Assembly: GCA_963965975.1 (NCBI GenBank)
Contig: OZ014411.1
Coordinates: 24,845,249 to 24,909,248, forward strand
DNA: 64,000 nt
Direction of reading: 5' to 3'
Source of the DNA: Xestospongia bergquistia
Taxonomy: Eukaryota; Porifera; Demospongiae; Haplosclerida; Petrosiidae
Position 1 is the first letter of the stretch, and every line of letters starts with the position of its first letter. Shown piece by piece: positions 25,925-38,700 of the stretch. The notes under the pieces were generated by a model. That model worked only from the letters and a program-made list of their open reading frames with translations. It was not told where the DNA came from and ran no database searches. The position numbers and the translations under genes are program-made.

Positions 25925-27811
25925 TCAAATGGTACAAAAAGATTTGAATTCAATTTGTTGGCTATTGGTGGTTTGAATACGACTTTGACGACGACGTTTT
26001 ATAATAACAGCTATAGAGCAAAATGTTAGTGCTATAATTACAAAATTAATACCAACTATAACACCAAATAAAACACCAATAATAACTAGTCCAATTATGC
26101 TTGATGCTGACAATGGAAGAAAAGAACACAGATAATCAATTAATTATATTGACATAATTAATAAATAACATATTTTCTATAAAATGATGTAATTGTAAGA
26201 ATGGTTAATATCAGTCCTTTAAAAAGAATACAAACAAGATACTATATATGGCAACTGCTTCATCCCCACAGGCACAATAAATAAAAAGGAGTTTAATAGA
26301 CTATAATTAAAAATGTAACCCTAAAAATATTCAGATATTAACTACACCATTAATTATAAAATTATAACTTACATTTACTAAACATGTTATTTAATGTATT
26401 TACCTTCACAAACAACTCCAGCATCCTCTTTATGAAAACAATTATGTGATCCATTACTGTTATGAGAGCAAGAAAAGATGGACACTTCATTACCAGTACA
26501 GTGAACATCATCTAATATTATTGAGCCACTACCTTGACCAAAGTAAGCATCCCTTTTAGCAATAGCACCTAAAGTAAAATACAATTACATAATATATGAA
26601 GTATATAGTCTTACCAGAACTAGAATAGTTCAACATTCTACACACAACTTCAGCATCATTATCATCCCAGTAATCATCACATATTGTACCCCACTGATTA
26701 TTGGCACACACTTCTACACGACCAGATGTACTATTAGGACCACCAACTAGACGAATATCACCATTCACACAATTTGCTGCGATAAATAGAATAAATTAAA
26801 ATTATTAATATTTAATAAAACAAATTGAATATATATTATGACGTATATGTATATATATTATTTTATACTGACCTTCAAAACATTCAACTCCAGCATCCTC
26901 TTTATGAACACAATTATGTGACCAATTACTGTTATGAGAACAAGAGAAGATGGACACTTCATTACCAGTACATTGAACATCATCTAATAATATTGAGCCA
27001 CTCCCCTGACCAAAGTAAGCACTACCTTTAGCAATAGCACCTGAAATATCAAGTAATGAAAAAACAATTACATAAAATATATACTTACCAGAACTAGAAT
27101 AGTTCAACATTCTACATACAACTTTAGCATCATTATTATCCCAGCTATCATCACATACTGTACCCCACTGGTTATTGGCACACACTTCTACACGACCAGA
27201 TGCATTATTAGAACCATCAACTAGACGAATATTACCATTAATACAACTTCCTGTATAAAGACATCACAATAAATCAGAAAATATCTTTAATTTATGCAAT
27301 GAACCTGTTTTATTTCCAGAACATCTCACACTCACATCTTCACTATGACCACAATTATGACTACCTAATCCTCTATGAGAACATTGTAGTAATGTTAACT
27401 CAGATCCAGAACAAACAAGATCATCCAGCCATATTGGACCAGTCCCTTGTCCAAAATAGGCACTGACATAATGTGTGTAAGCTGATAAATAAGAAAGATA
27501 TGCATTAACTAAAGTCACTTTATTGGTAGATATTACCTGATGAATATCCTAGTTGACCACATACGACTCCAGCATCACTAATATCAAAGCCATTATCACA
27601 CACAGTCCCCCATGTATTGTTAACACATATTTCTACTCTTCCTCGATTTGTATAGTTACTATCTGCCAGTCTAACAATACCAGTAGTACAACCTTATTGA
27701 GATAGACAGTGTTATCTCATCATTTCGTACATAATTATTATCCTTACCTATAGTAGATAATGGTAGACAACAAAGTAGAAATATTACTTTAAAATTGTAA
27801 TAAGCTGTCAT
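25925..27811 (-). CDS. SRCR receptor E: three SRCR domains, TM, truncated tail
   Basis: Exons: 27748-27811 (signal peptide [20 protein letters not shown]), 27537-27692 and 27305-27481 (SRCR1), 27089-27250 and 26873-27040 (SRCR2), 26615-26776 and 26404-26568 (SRCR3), 25925-26106 (TM and short tail). The sum is 1236 nt, 411 aa, open throughout. The SRCR1 second half needs a shifted donor (CAG then GTTCAT) because the ancestral donor is AT; it adds three codons in frame. The TM segment ([21 protein letters not shown]) is followed by [17 protein letters not shown] and a stop (TGA where A has CAA). Downstream DNA still encodes the Pro-rich PPAYSQQPPAQYPY region but with a second frameshift, so the PPxY end is lost. 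Either a receptor without its signalling tail or an early pseudogene. Confidence 0.72.
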
Positions 27812-29562
27812 CTTCAGATTCAGATGATGCATTTGTGACCAAGAACAGTCAGCTTAATTTAAATGATGTCTTTTAACTAAAATAACAAAAAATCATTAAA
27901 CCAAGTCACAAACCTCACACGTGCTATTCCACCTACACAAATAAACACTTATGATGTCATATTAGACAGCTGGCAATTGTACTCTTAATATACAGTCTTT
28001 ATAATGTAATGCTAAATGTTTCCCAATCCACATGCAAATAAATTATAATTTGATAATTGTATGAACTAAATAACAATCAATTAGTTATAATAATAATGTA
28101 ATAACAATTCTTTAGATTTATAAAAAACCAAAATTATAACATAAGTATAATAAACAATTAATTTGTGAATTATAAAATTTTGAAATGTTTACCATGAACA
28201 AGAGAATAAACAAGAAATTTTAAAAATTTATAATAAATAAAAGAAAGCAAAACAAAAAACTTGAAGAAAATGAAGGAACAATTAACTACAATAAACGATA
28301 TTAATGAATAAAACGTCTTCCATTTAAAGAGATAACGTATGAATGTAATAATAACAATAGACGTCTACATACATCCATAGCTTACAATTAAGGAAGGCCT
28401 TATAATAACAACATTATAACAATGTTAATATATGTTGTATGTGTGCTTTAGTCATCTGATCTTACTAAGTTATCTGTAGAGCCTTTGCTTAAGCAAATAC
28501 ATATCAACTATAGACTATAAATCATATACACTTAAAATAAAATGAATGATCAAAACATCTCTGATATACTGAGGTAAAAGGTAAGATGGATTAAGACAGT
28601 CAGGAAGTAATACCAGTTGATGAGGAAGTATCAAACACAGCTAAGATAATCTTTAACTTACCATAAATTGTATCTAATAAATGTAGTGATTGATTTAGTC
28701 TATCTTGAACTCTCCAACACTTGCCTACTTCAATGTGTATTATATCCTTATATGAATTATTGTGGTAGTCTATACATTTAATCAATAAAATCTCACAGTA
28801 ATTAGAGTGTTGTTAAATGGACTACAAAAACATAAGTTGTGACCATTTATGAAAAACATTATGCAAATGCTTGTATAATATTTCTTTCTGTTTACTGCTA
28901 TCTAGTATGGCCAATAACAAGCTCAAGTTTTTCTCATAGGAACATATTTTGTCCTTATCTAATTTTATAGCAGATTATGATATTCAATAGACAATTAACT
29001 AGAGATTGTGCTATATCAAATAGGTTGTTAGCTTTGTAGCTAATTTCACTGAGCAGAATGACTGACACATTAGTTGCTTGTCTGGACCAAAAGAATATTA
29101 AGTGAGTGTAATTTTTGGTGTCATTACAAACTGAAGCCTTAAACTTTGTTGATTTTTGTATACAAATAACCTCATTGCAAATCTCAGTAATAATAATGTT
29201 CTTGTATTTTCATTGAAATAGTGAAATACTATAAGTAATAAGCAATACTATTTATCTGTTCTATAATAGCACATTGGAAACATCAAGAAGTGACTAAAAA
29301 GGGTCAACATTTCTTATTGCACTAGTAAGATAGCTCAAACCATACAGGTATCTCAATTCATGATTTATAAACCCCGAATGAAGCAACTTAAACAGTCCAA
29401 AGTGGTACAATTACTCATCTCACTATTCCTATTATAATCACATGTGGAATACAATAGTGAGAAGTCAGTCAAGTTTTATTATTAAAGAAAGTTGACATAA
29501 GCTGTGCACACCCTAAATTAATGAATAAATGAATATCTAAGTGTTTACAAGTACAAGACTAA
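27812..29562. other. Intergenic between receptor E and gene F
   Basis: 27812-27960, 28310-28485 and 29310-29562 are collinear with 21230-21400, 21520-21725 and 21740-21975, the second arm of the C/E segmental duplication. 28488-29308 is absent from the other arm and looks like an insertion; I see no coding or terminal repeats in it. Confidence 0.55.
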
Positions 29563-30633
29563 ATGACTGATCAAAGCAATACCATATATATCGAACACCT
29601 AGAAATCACTGAAGAAGAAAGACTAGCTGATGAGAAGTTACAGGAAGATGTAGAACAACAGGGACTTGTTACAAAGTTTGTTATATATCAGGAAGCAACA
29701 GCTAATACCCTAAATTCAATTAAAAGAGGCTCTAAGACGACTGAACATGGTGGGATTATCAATTCTAGTATAATGCCCTTTACGCCTTTGTCTGAACAGC
29801 TTCATAAGCTAGCAACTAAAATACCATTTGAACAATCACCACAACAACCAGTCCAACTATCACTTCGACAACAAGTTGAACAATCACCTCAACAAGCAGT
29901 AAAAGAATTACATCGAAAACCACTTCAAGAACCACCTCAACAACCAGTTGAGCTATCACCTCAACAACCAGTCAAACTATCACCTCAACAACCAGTTGAA
30001 CTATCACCTCGACAACCAGTTGAGCTATCACCTCAACAACCAGTTGAACTATCACCTCGACAACCAGTTGAACTATCACCTCAACAACCAGTTGAGCTAT
30101 CACCTCAACAACCAGTTGAACTATCACCTCGACAACCAGTTGAGCTATCACCTCAACAACCAGTTGAACTATCACCTCGACAACCAGTAAAACAACCACC
30201 TCAAAAACCACCTCGACAATCATTTGAACTATCACCTCAACAACAAGTCGAACTATCACCTCGACAACCAGTTGAACAATCACCTCAACAATCAGTTGAA
30301 CAATCACCTCAACAATCAGTTGAACAATCACCTCAACAACTAGTCCAACTATCATATTACCAATCTTCCAAATGTCTACTAAAGCATTCTTACCAACCTA
30401 TACCTACTAACCAACCTCAAGTTCTTGGTACCATTGAAACTTGTTCTTGTCGTAATTCAACAGACTCTATAAACTATTATTGTAATTCAGAACAGGAATC
30501 TGGAGACCCCAATCCAATGGAAGTAGTGGTAACACAAGTCATAAAAATAAGTAATATAATAAATATGAAAAGATATTGTCATACTAGTCATACCACTACA
30601 GAACTATCCACAAACTATTGCGAGCTAACCTAA
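29563..30633 (+). CDS. Gene F: intronless 356-aa protein with octapeptide repeat
   Basis: A single open frame. Residues 1-90 are acidic and charged (EHLEITEEERLADEKLQED), without a signal peptide. From about residue 92 to 262 the protein is Pro/Gln-rich, with a core of about ten near-perfect octapeptides of the form PVELSPQQ or PVELSPRQ. The C-terminal 75 residues (CSCRNSTDS..NYYCNSEQESGDPNPMEVV..TTELSTNYCEL) resemble the end of gene G. It has no family I recognise. The repeat suggests a disordered, possibly multivalent protein. A dead relative lies at 22.0 kb. The repeat length is a multiple of three, which also keeps other frames open. Confidence 0.7.
   Translation: MTDQSNTIYIEHLEITEEERLADEKLQEDVEQQGLVTKFVIYQEATANTLNSIKRGSKTTEHGGIINSSIMPFTPLSEQLHKLATKIPFEQSPQQPVQLSLRQQVEQSPQQAVKELHRKPLQEPPQQPVELSPQQPVKLSPQQPVELSPRQPVELSPQQPVELSPRQPVELSPQQPVELSPQQPVELSPRQPVELSPQQPVELSPRQPVKQPPQKPPRQSFELSPQQQVELSPRQPVEQSPQQSVEQSPQQSVEQSPQQLVQLSYYQSSKCLLKHSYQPIPTNQPQVLGTIETCSCRNSTDSINYYCNSEQESGDPNPMEVVVTQVIKISNIINMKRYCHTSHTTTELSTNYCELT
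29935..30195 (+). repeat. 24-bp coding minisatellite in gene F with 48-bp higher-order period
   Basis: The 24-bp unit reads approximately CAACCAGTTGAACTATCACC plus TCAA or TCGA. CAA (Gln) and CGA (Arg) variants, and GAA/GAG synonymous variants, alternate over much of the array, so the array has partly grown by 48-bp dimers. Confidence 0.9.
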
Positions 30634-31219
30634 TATAATAACCTTTTAATATCAATATGTCTTCAGTTAATATTCCACATTGTTTTGTCTCCCTTTGTTA
30701 ATATCTATTAAAGCCACTTCTCCTTTCTTTTAATCTTCCTCTTGTAATAAAATAAATTATTTTATTCAATGACTATAATTATCAATTTTTGTGCAACAGC
30801 AACAACTCGTAAATATTACTATGATTACAAACCAGTGCAATTGAACAATTTCTAGTAGGATTGTGATGGTCTGGAAAACTGGCAACACACAGAACATCAC
30901 CCACAAACACAGATACACGAACACAGACTCACATACATGTACATAATCCAGTAACCAGCCTTTCATATATATTGTTAACCTTAAAAAAACTCGATAACTG
31001 ACAATATTTGTTGTAGTTGATATATGTACTCTATCTACATACAAAACAATTAAAGGAACCATTTATGAAAAGAGGCTGTCTTAAGACATATAACAATCAT
31101 ATCCAAATACAAAATATGCCACAGAGTTGATACAGTAGTTTATAAACACGCCCATTTAAAATTACATTTAGAAAGGAATATAGATACAATTTAATACGGT
31201 CACAGCACAACAAAAAACA
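30634..31219. other. Intergenic between F and G
   Basis: AT-rich. An AATAAAATAAA-like polyadenylation stretch lies at about 30747. No gene is seen. Confidence 0.5.
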
Positions 31220-31825
31220 ATGGCTACAGGTAAGAAAAAAGATGACTTAGTAAATCAAGTAGCTGGCAATCAGGAAGCAATGCATGTACCATCCGATGGG
31301 AAGGAAGTGAAACAACAGTCAAAGCCAAGACTAGTGACAAATTTGCTTGATGGGCCAGAGAAAGTAACTGGAGATGAAAATTTAGACTATCGTTCAGCAC
31401 CAGTTCGTACATATGTCACTGACACTATATCACCACCTTCTGTTCATACTAGCGAACAATTCTTTACTAAACAAAATGAAAGTAGGAGGGAGAAAAGATA
31501 TGAGACTGTCTTTGATACTGGGTATATTCAAGATAAACATACTAAAAAGCCAAATGAGTTATCTTTGTCTTGTGACACTTTATTCTATCAAGAGGAGCCA
31601 CTTGAGTCAAATAGCTCTTATCCACGTAATGCTGTAGTGGATCCAAGCACAATACCTGAATTGAACTATTGTACTAAACCTGAACAAGAGGCTGGAAAGC
31701 CTTACCCAATGGAACTGGTTGTGAGGCATTATAATATTGACTATATAATATATATGACATATAGTTATAATACGGCTTCTACAGAACTATCCTCCAATAA
31801 TTACGAGCCACCAGATCTACTTTAA
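31220..31825 (+). CDS. Gene G: intronless 201-aa paralogue of F
   Basis: Open frame from MATGKKKDDLVNQVAGNQEAM to ..STELSSNNYEPPDLL. There is no signal peptide, TM segment or octapeptide repeat. The C-terminal block NYCTKPEQEAGKPYPMELVV matches NYYCNSEQESGDPNPMEVVV of gene F, so the two genes share an end and probably an origin. The 3' end is duplicated in the dead hybrid at 22.26-22.38 kb. Function is unknown; no family is recognised. Confidence 0.65.
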   Translation: MATGKKKDDLVNQVAGNQEAMHVPSDGKEVKQQSKPRLVTNLLDGPEKVTGDENLDYRSAPVRTYVTDTISPPSVHTSEQFFTKQNESRREKRYETVFDTGYIQDKHTKKPNELSLSCDTLFYQEEPLESNSSYPRNAVVDPSTIPELNYCTKPEQEAGKPYPMELVVRHYNIDYIIYMTYSYNTASTELSSNNYEPPDLL

Positions 31826-33100
31826 TAATGTGCTAAAGTTGAATCACTTTCATTTTAAGACTTGTTGCAATTCAAACTATTACTACCCACCAATTCTTTC
31901 AAACCCACTATTCTTAATAATATTGTTATATATTGTCTCTCATTTCTCATGTCATACAATCAAAATGGTAACAATTGTAAAATTTAATTTACATTCAATA
32001 AAATTTGTCATTATTCAATTGCATTAAAAGTTACTTATTATTATGCAATACATCTTGTGGCAACCATATTCCTATCACATGCTCATCATGGACTGTTAAT
32101 GTATTTTATGATGCAATACCTACTACTTATTGCTAATACAATACATACTATATGTTTACAACAACACGATCCTCCCACTATACCCACATTATACTAACCT
32201 CAATTATCTCTTTATAGGACAGGTACACTTAGAGGGTAATCTTGTCACACCATTGTATTAAACAAACATACATATATATGCATAAAGGCTTTGTAATTTA
32301 AAATTCTGGGTCATTCCATCACATACTAACTAGTTGACTGGTCATATCTCTTGTTACTATCCTCAAGACATCTTTTGCCCGATGTCTAAGATTTATAAGC
32401 CTCTCTATATATACATAAATGTACTTCATTTAGTGAATCTACTCTTTCTACAAACAGTATCAAGAAAGTTATAAACAAATTAAAGATCACGTTATAGTAG
32501 AGACCATCTGTACAATTGATATCTTACATATCAGGTATACAACTAATAAATGCGAACAGAAGGGACAACCTCATAACTTAACATACGGGAACAGCTATCA
32601 GCTAAAGTTACAAGTACAGACAGTAAACTTAAACAGAGAAATGTACTTAATATGTTGCATAATGAAAGGGAACGTGTCCTAACATGTTTTTAACATGAAT
32701 AAAAAGATGGCTTGCTAAGTTTAACTACATTGCCTCCTTTATCACTCTAGTTATTAAGTTATACAAAGTATTCATAGCATACGACACAGCAAACTATAAA
32801 TAGCACATTGTACTATTAATAGTAACATAAAGTGACATAGTTAGTATATTCAGCAAAGCCTAGTCATCATGATATTATAACTATACACATATACTAAATT
32901 AATTACATTAAGCATGTATTGTCAGTACTATACATATTAAGACTTTGGTATTGGATAATATCCTTCTTTCCTATTAAGTATAATATCCTCATCTAACAAC
33001 CTTAACAAAACAAACTACCACATAGTTCAACATCAACTAGTAACATATATGAAAAATATGTAATTATTATAATAATATACTATAATAATGTAATAATACT
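31826..33100. other. Intergenic, no gene recognised
   Basis: AT-rich DNA with short low-complexity runs only. Small open frames here have no recognisable features. Confidence 0.5.
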
Positions 33101-33109
33101 TACTGTTTG

Positions 33110-34830
33110 TGTTATAATTCTTCTTCCTTTTTTAATTCTGCCATCTTTTCTTTCTTTCTCTTTCTGATACAGGCATATCTAATATAATAATAATAATAAT
33201 AATAATGATATTAATGTTTATTATTAGGGCATATTTGTTAATTATGTTTAAAATAATATTAATGTGATAAATAAACTGTTATGGTTACTTGCAATTGTAA
33301 TGTAAACTTTGATTTAATTACTCATTTATCAAAAGAAGTGAGTTGATTAAATATATGTACTTCTAAATCAATTTCTCTCTTTCCTCTACATGTTCCCTAC
33401 CTTTAGCTCTTCATCTCTGACATTTTCACTATTTATAGCTGTCCTTCACCCAACATCTCCACCGTTATGAGTCTTTCTAGCCCATTTTCTCTCTCTATTC
33501 AACATCTCTCCTTGTCCTAAGTCTTGCAGCTTCTATAAATAGAGAGATCAAAAGAAAATCTAGATAATTCTAGAATGCAAAGTCAGCAGCTCAATAGTCA
33601 CACATACAAATACAATAAAGTGTACATTATACAAATCACACCTACCAGGGTCAAGTTCATTTGCACCACAACATTATATCATGAACATTATATTACAATT
33701 CTTATTATTAATAATTATCTCTACTTGAGTTTGACTTGTCTTTCCAGTTCAAACTGTCTTTTATATTGAGCATCTCTCCTCTCTGTTTTATGTCTTTACA
33801 GTTGTCCTATATTGCGAATTTCACTTTCTCTTTGATTGCTAGTTCCTTCAATATTTCTAAATCTAATTCTTACAACATGCACATGTATATTCTAATAATA
33901 CATCAAGAATGTAGTTATCTTACCAACCTCTCCTAGAGTTGCTGATATTTTCTTTAACAGAGACCTTTAAGTGGATATTATATATAAAGAATATATAAAA
34001 CAATGTAGAAGCTGGTTTAAATAGTCAGGTGAGAGTGTGCTGTCATTATCAGAGCAGTGTAATGCCGTGTTACTAGTACTCAGACATGCCACATGCATGC
34101 TCTTCACATGCCCACCTACACTTCATGAATATTTAAATTAATATTTAATAGTATAACTATTAATAATATTCATAGGTCTTTAATTTGATTACCCAGCTTG
34201 TCCTTGCTTTTTATGCCATTGTTCTCTTCTCTATTCTGTCTAAAACAAATTATATTACAGTCAATGATAAAACACTCTAACAAACAATAACACTAACGGA
34301 CAATATGTGATAACTTACTGAAAATAACCTTTTCTTCTACCTTGTGTTGCCTTAACTGATTAACCACATCCCATTCTTCTATATATACAGAGGAAGAATA
34401 TAAACAATGTGGTTGAGCAACTCACAAAGCAATGTCATATATTTCATGTACAGTGTACAAAACATGTACATATTTGGACATATATAATCAGCAATACTAA
34501 GTGAAGGCATTACATGAGGTCACAAGGAACTACATTGCCTATAATATATAACTGTTTATATCACTTGAAATAGTCCAATTAAATTGATAAGTATTTATAC
34601 AATATTTACAATCTTTAATTGAATATACTAATTTTAGTTTATTAACAAGACACAGGATTTAACAAGTCTAGCTAAATCTGATTGTATTAGTAGTTAATAC
34701 AAAATAATTATTATTTGCTTAAATGCACAATCAATTTGTGGTATTTGTCATTGTCACTTACTTTTTCTTCTTTCTTTTTCAGTCTCAAAACTTCTGACCT
34801 TTTTTTTTTCTAATTTCTGTTCATATCTCT
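33110..34830 (-). pseudogene. Remnant of a multi-exon coiled-coil gene
   Basis: Several minus-strand stretches encode highly charged helix-forming sequence with splice sites. About 34760-34830 reads KRYEQKLEKKKVRSFETEKERRK with a GTAAGT donor, and joins in phase to about 34319-34381 (EEWDVVNQLRQHKVEEK). About 33730-33875 reads ESEIRNIGQL, a TAA, then RHKTERRDAQYKRQFELERQ. About 33400-33540 and 33120-33180 are similar but have stops. The composition resembles ciliary coiled-coil proteins, but I cannot name a family. Internal stops and mismatched phases suggest decay. Confidence 0.35.
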
Positions 34831-35466
34831 TTATATTAAAACAACCATTACTAGTAGAGAAGTACATGTAATACTTACATTTGCTTTTTCAATCACTATT
34901 GTTCTCTTATTATAGACATAATAAATAAGTGATCTCATCTTTATATGACTACACTTCCCTCCCAGAAGCTATGGTGGTCTGGAGACAAGACAAAGTTTAG
35001 ACTACAGTACCTACATGCTGTTTATCTTTATGATTACTTCATTCTTCATCAGTTCATCTCTCCATTGGACAAGACTTGAGTCAGAGCAATTAGGTTGCCA
35101 CTGTTCTTGTAATAGTCATTGACAAATTTTAAATAACCTCTCAAGTATAACACAATATATTTTATACTACATAGTTAATATAAAGGGTTTGGTACCACGA
35201 GATCAACTCCCACAAAATCAACTCTTTTTTGATCAATCCCATGAGATCAACTCTTGGTTTTAATAGATATTAATTATTACTAACATTCCTATTAATATAT
35301 AATTAATTATTCCCCTGATAAGTTAAGTTCAGAACGAGTCTTAGGCATTGACTTTACTGTTGCAAGACATGGCAATTGAGAAATCACTCCTTCACTGTTA
35401 CCATCGAGGGAAATGTAGTAGGAGAGTCGTAGCATATATACACTAAATTCAAAGGGAATTTATAGT

Positions 35467-35668
35467 TAGTCAAGGTGAAAATAAAAATGCTTGGGAGGAT
35501 TATCCATGTAACAATGATATCTTATAAACTAGACCTCAGTATGTTGGTAATGACTACTCTTGTGAATCTGGTGTTCATGTCTGGAATTGTCCATCCTTTT
35601 GTTCTAGTGATCCACTTTGGGATGGTAACCAATGTGATTACGTGGAATATTCTTGTTGTACATATTAA
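35467..35668 (+). pseudogene. Cys-rich secreted-domain relic
   Basis: The plus frame reads NAWEDYPCNNDIL, TAA, TRPQYVGNDYSCESGVHVWNCP.., DPLWDGNQCDYVEYSCCTY and stop. The pattern YPC..RPQYVG.DY.CESG..DPLWDG..C...CC resembles a Cys-rich domain of secreted invertebrate proteins that I recall but cannot name. One in-frame stop and no upstream exon indicate a relic. Confidence 0.45.
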
Positions 35669-35764
35669 GTATTGATTTATATTCCATAGTGTTAATAAAG
35701 TAATGATATATAAAGTATACATGTACAATATATAATGTGTACTAATAATTATTGGTTCATATAT

Positions 35765-38700
35765 TTAAAAAGCCAGTGATGTTGAGTCAATACGTTTACC
35801 ATGTTGTTTTAAAGTCTCTTGAAGTTTTGTCTTTGTCTCTTTGTCAAGTTCAATTTTATCTTCTAATAATGTAGATCCACCACTTGATGCAAGGTTCCAT
35901 ATCTGGGAGAAAGAGTCTTAATAATAAACAATGTTGAACAAAACCACAGTAGTTAAGGTAGCTACAGTTTGTGTATGGTTCTAGTTATAAATCATTTTAT
36001 TGTAATGATCATAGACTATAAATTGATCATACAGTATAAACAGTAAAAAGGTTTATGGTAAAATCAATACTACACAACATAAATAGTTATATGTAGTCAG
36101 TCATAGAGGATCTAACAACCTAATTGTTAAAGATTTCTCACTTTACATAGCTACAATAGATAAAATGACCTTTAAAACAATTTTTCATTCATCTATATAA
36201 ATTATGTATGTCAGTATATTATTAGACATAATATGTACAATAGTTATATATACTGACCTTGTCTTTTAATGTCCATTCAGAGTGTGGTTTGGTTTTTATA
36301 GCATCAAATGTAGTGTTAAACTGGTCAATTATTTCATCTGGTATCTTTCCAGTCTATAATATAAAGAATATATTATAGTCAGTTATAATACATGTATATT
36401 AGTTAATATATAACAACACTAATGTTAGTATGTCTGCATATATTATAATATTATTATAACACTACTATATGGCAGAAGAATGAATTGGATTAATTTCATG
36501 GAAACAAAATTTGGATAATGAAAATGATACTACATAAGATTGTTTTAATAGTGCTGATTTACATTACTATTATTGAGGTAATACTCTATTTGTATTGAGA
36601 ATGACTATAGTTTAATAGAATTTCAATTATCAGAACATGACTTGGTCATGGTGTTATAGTTGCAAAGTTTTTTTTTGTGTGAGCCATAACTATCACAGTA
36701 AAGCTTTTCATCATTCTTTACAGCTGTCTCTTTTTAATGTATTTTACTTTAACTATTTAAGGTAGATTTATAGAAAGCTAGAAGAAGCAAAGCACGAGAC
36801 AAAAACAAAGCTTAGAAATTTGCTCATCATTGTAGTGTCTAGAGTAGTGATAAATATATTAAAATTCAGTGGTACATGTAGTTACATGTATATGTAGCAC
36901 TTGACCCAAAACAACAAGATTGAGAGGAATCTTTGTAAACCCAAAAATACATGTAACAAGTTGTATTTGTTATTAACTACACTATATTGAGATAATCTCA
37001 TACATTGTGTACATGTAATTATGTATACATGTAAATATACCTCTATTAATACACTGTTATCATCTTCTACTTCCTCTAGTATCAAGTCTTGTTCTTCTCT
37101 TACATTATCTGTATTATCTTTAACAGTAACAACTCCAGCCCATTGAAGTGATGACGATGTAGTTGAGTTATCTACAAAAATCAAAATAAAATTAATCAGC
37201 TTGTCATTATATTTGTAACAAAACACTCCTTCAATTAATTATATAAGTATTTATACATGTATTATTATATAACAATGTGGGACAAGTTAACTATTATGTA
37301 TAATTATGTACTCCTAATATCTGACAACTTAAATGTCACATTAAATACAAACATTGCCAAAGTGTAGGATAATCATTTCTATTAAAGTAATTTATTAGTA
37401 GTATAATATACCTGTTATAAATGATGTATTAATTAAAGGAACTGTACTTGGTTCTTCTAGCCCTTGACCAATTTGTTCTACTACTTCAATTAGAACTTTC
37501 TCTTTATGATTAGTATCAGATGTATCTTGAGGTAGTACTTTAGTAATAATGGGAGCACTATTACTACTTGTAGTAGGCACATTAGAGAACAGTCCTCCTT
37601 GTAACTCTCCATTATATACAGTGTTCAATGATTGTGACTTGACAACAGGAAGGTTGTCCTCATCTTCAAGAGGTGGAGGTATGTCTTCATTTGTAACAAG
37701 AGTGTTCTCTACATTTTGTTGTTCTTCTTGTATTTTTATTGTTCCTTCTTGTTCTTCTTCTGATTCTTCTTCACTAGTATTATCATTAGGTTCATCAATT
37801 GGTTCTCCTCTCTCTCGTGCTTCACGTAGTTTCTCTTCATATTTCTTTTTAATTGCTTTAGCTCTTATTTCAGCAAGACCTAAGAGAAAATAATCACATC
37901 ACAGACTGATATCATATACCACTGTACATGCATTAACAATATATATGTATATGTATTGTAATTGCACATGTACATGGACTACATAATACATTACATGTAC
38001 AAATCAATACATGTATATTATACTGCACATGTACATGTACTACATTATATATTACATGTATAAATCTATACATGTATATTATACTGCACATGTACATGTA
38101 CTACATTACACATTACATGTACATACCAATACATATGGGTTATATACTGAAGTCAAGGTGGATACATGTTTTATACATTAATGGCCGCAGGCAAGAGGCA
38201 CATTGTTAACAAGACCAAGGTGTTTAACTGATTTGTACTGTGCTGACTAATCAGACTGCTTCATTTCACTTGCTGCATAAGATACACTCTATCTATTGTT
38301 ATGGATACACATGCATTAAAATCTGCTTGTTAGCTTTTACTAACAAAGGAACACTTACCATTTTACTTGGAGTAGAAACAATAGACTGTCTTATTTCACT
38401 TTTGTTTACAATATATGAAAAAGGTATTCTACTAGAGTGTTATGCCTTTTTTAGACCCACCCCTTATTTGATGTTCAGTCAAGCGTCGTACTTTTTATTT
38501 GGTATTAAGATTTAATCAATGGGAAAATTGAACCACTAAAAGTGTCTCACAAGGCCAGCCCCTTTGCTTAGGAAGGAAGGCCTCACAAGACTATCACTGA
38601 AATTCACTATTAGCACATTCAGCATTTATCAAGTCCATTCATTAAATCTCAGTCTTTTCTTGTTTCACACTTTCAGAAACACTGTCTTCCATACACTAAT

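Noticed and set aside
29948..30355. Long open frames in other frames and on the minus strand across the gene F repeat
   Set aside because: The 24-bp unit is a multiple of three, so several frames stay open without selection. Only the frame starting at 29563 has unique, paralogue-shared ends (also in gene G).
37549..37893. Plus-strand 114-codon Ser-rich frame
   Set aside because: It is the antisense of the acidic exon 11 of DNAAF1; Glu/Asp codons give Ser/Phe-rich antisense frames.
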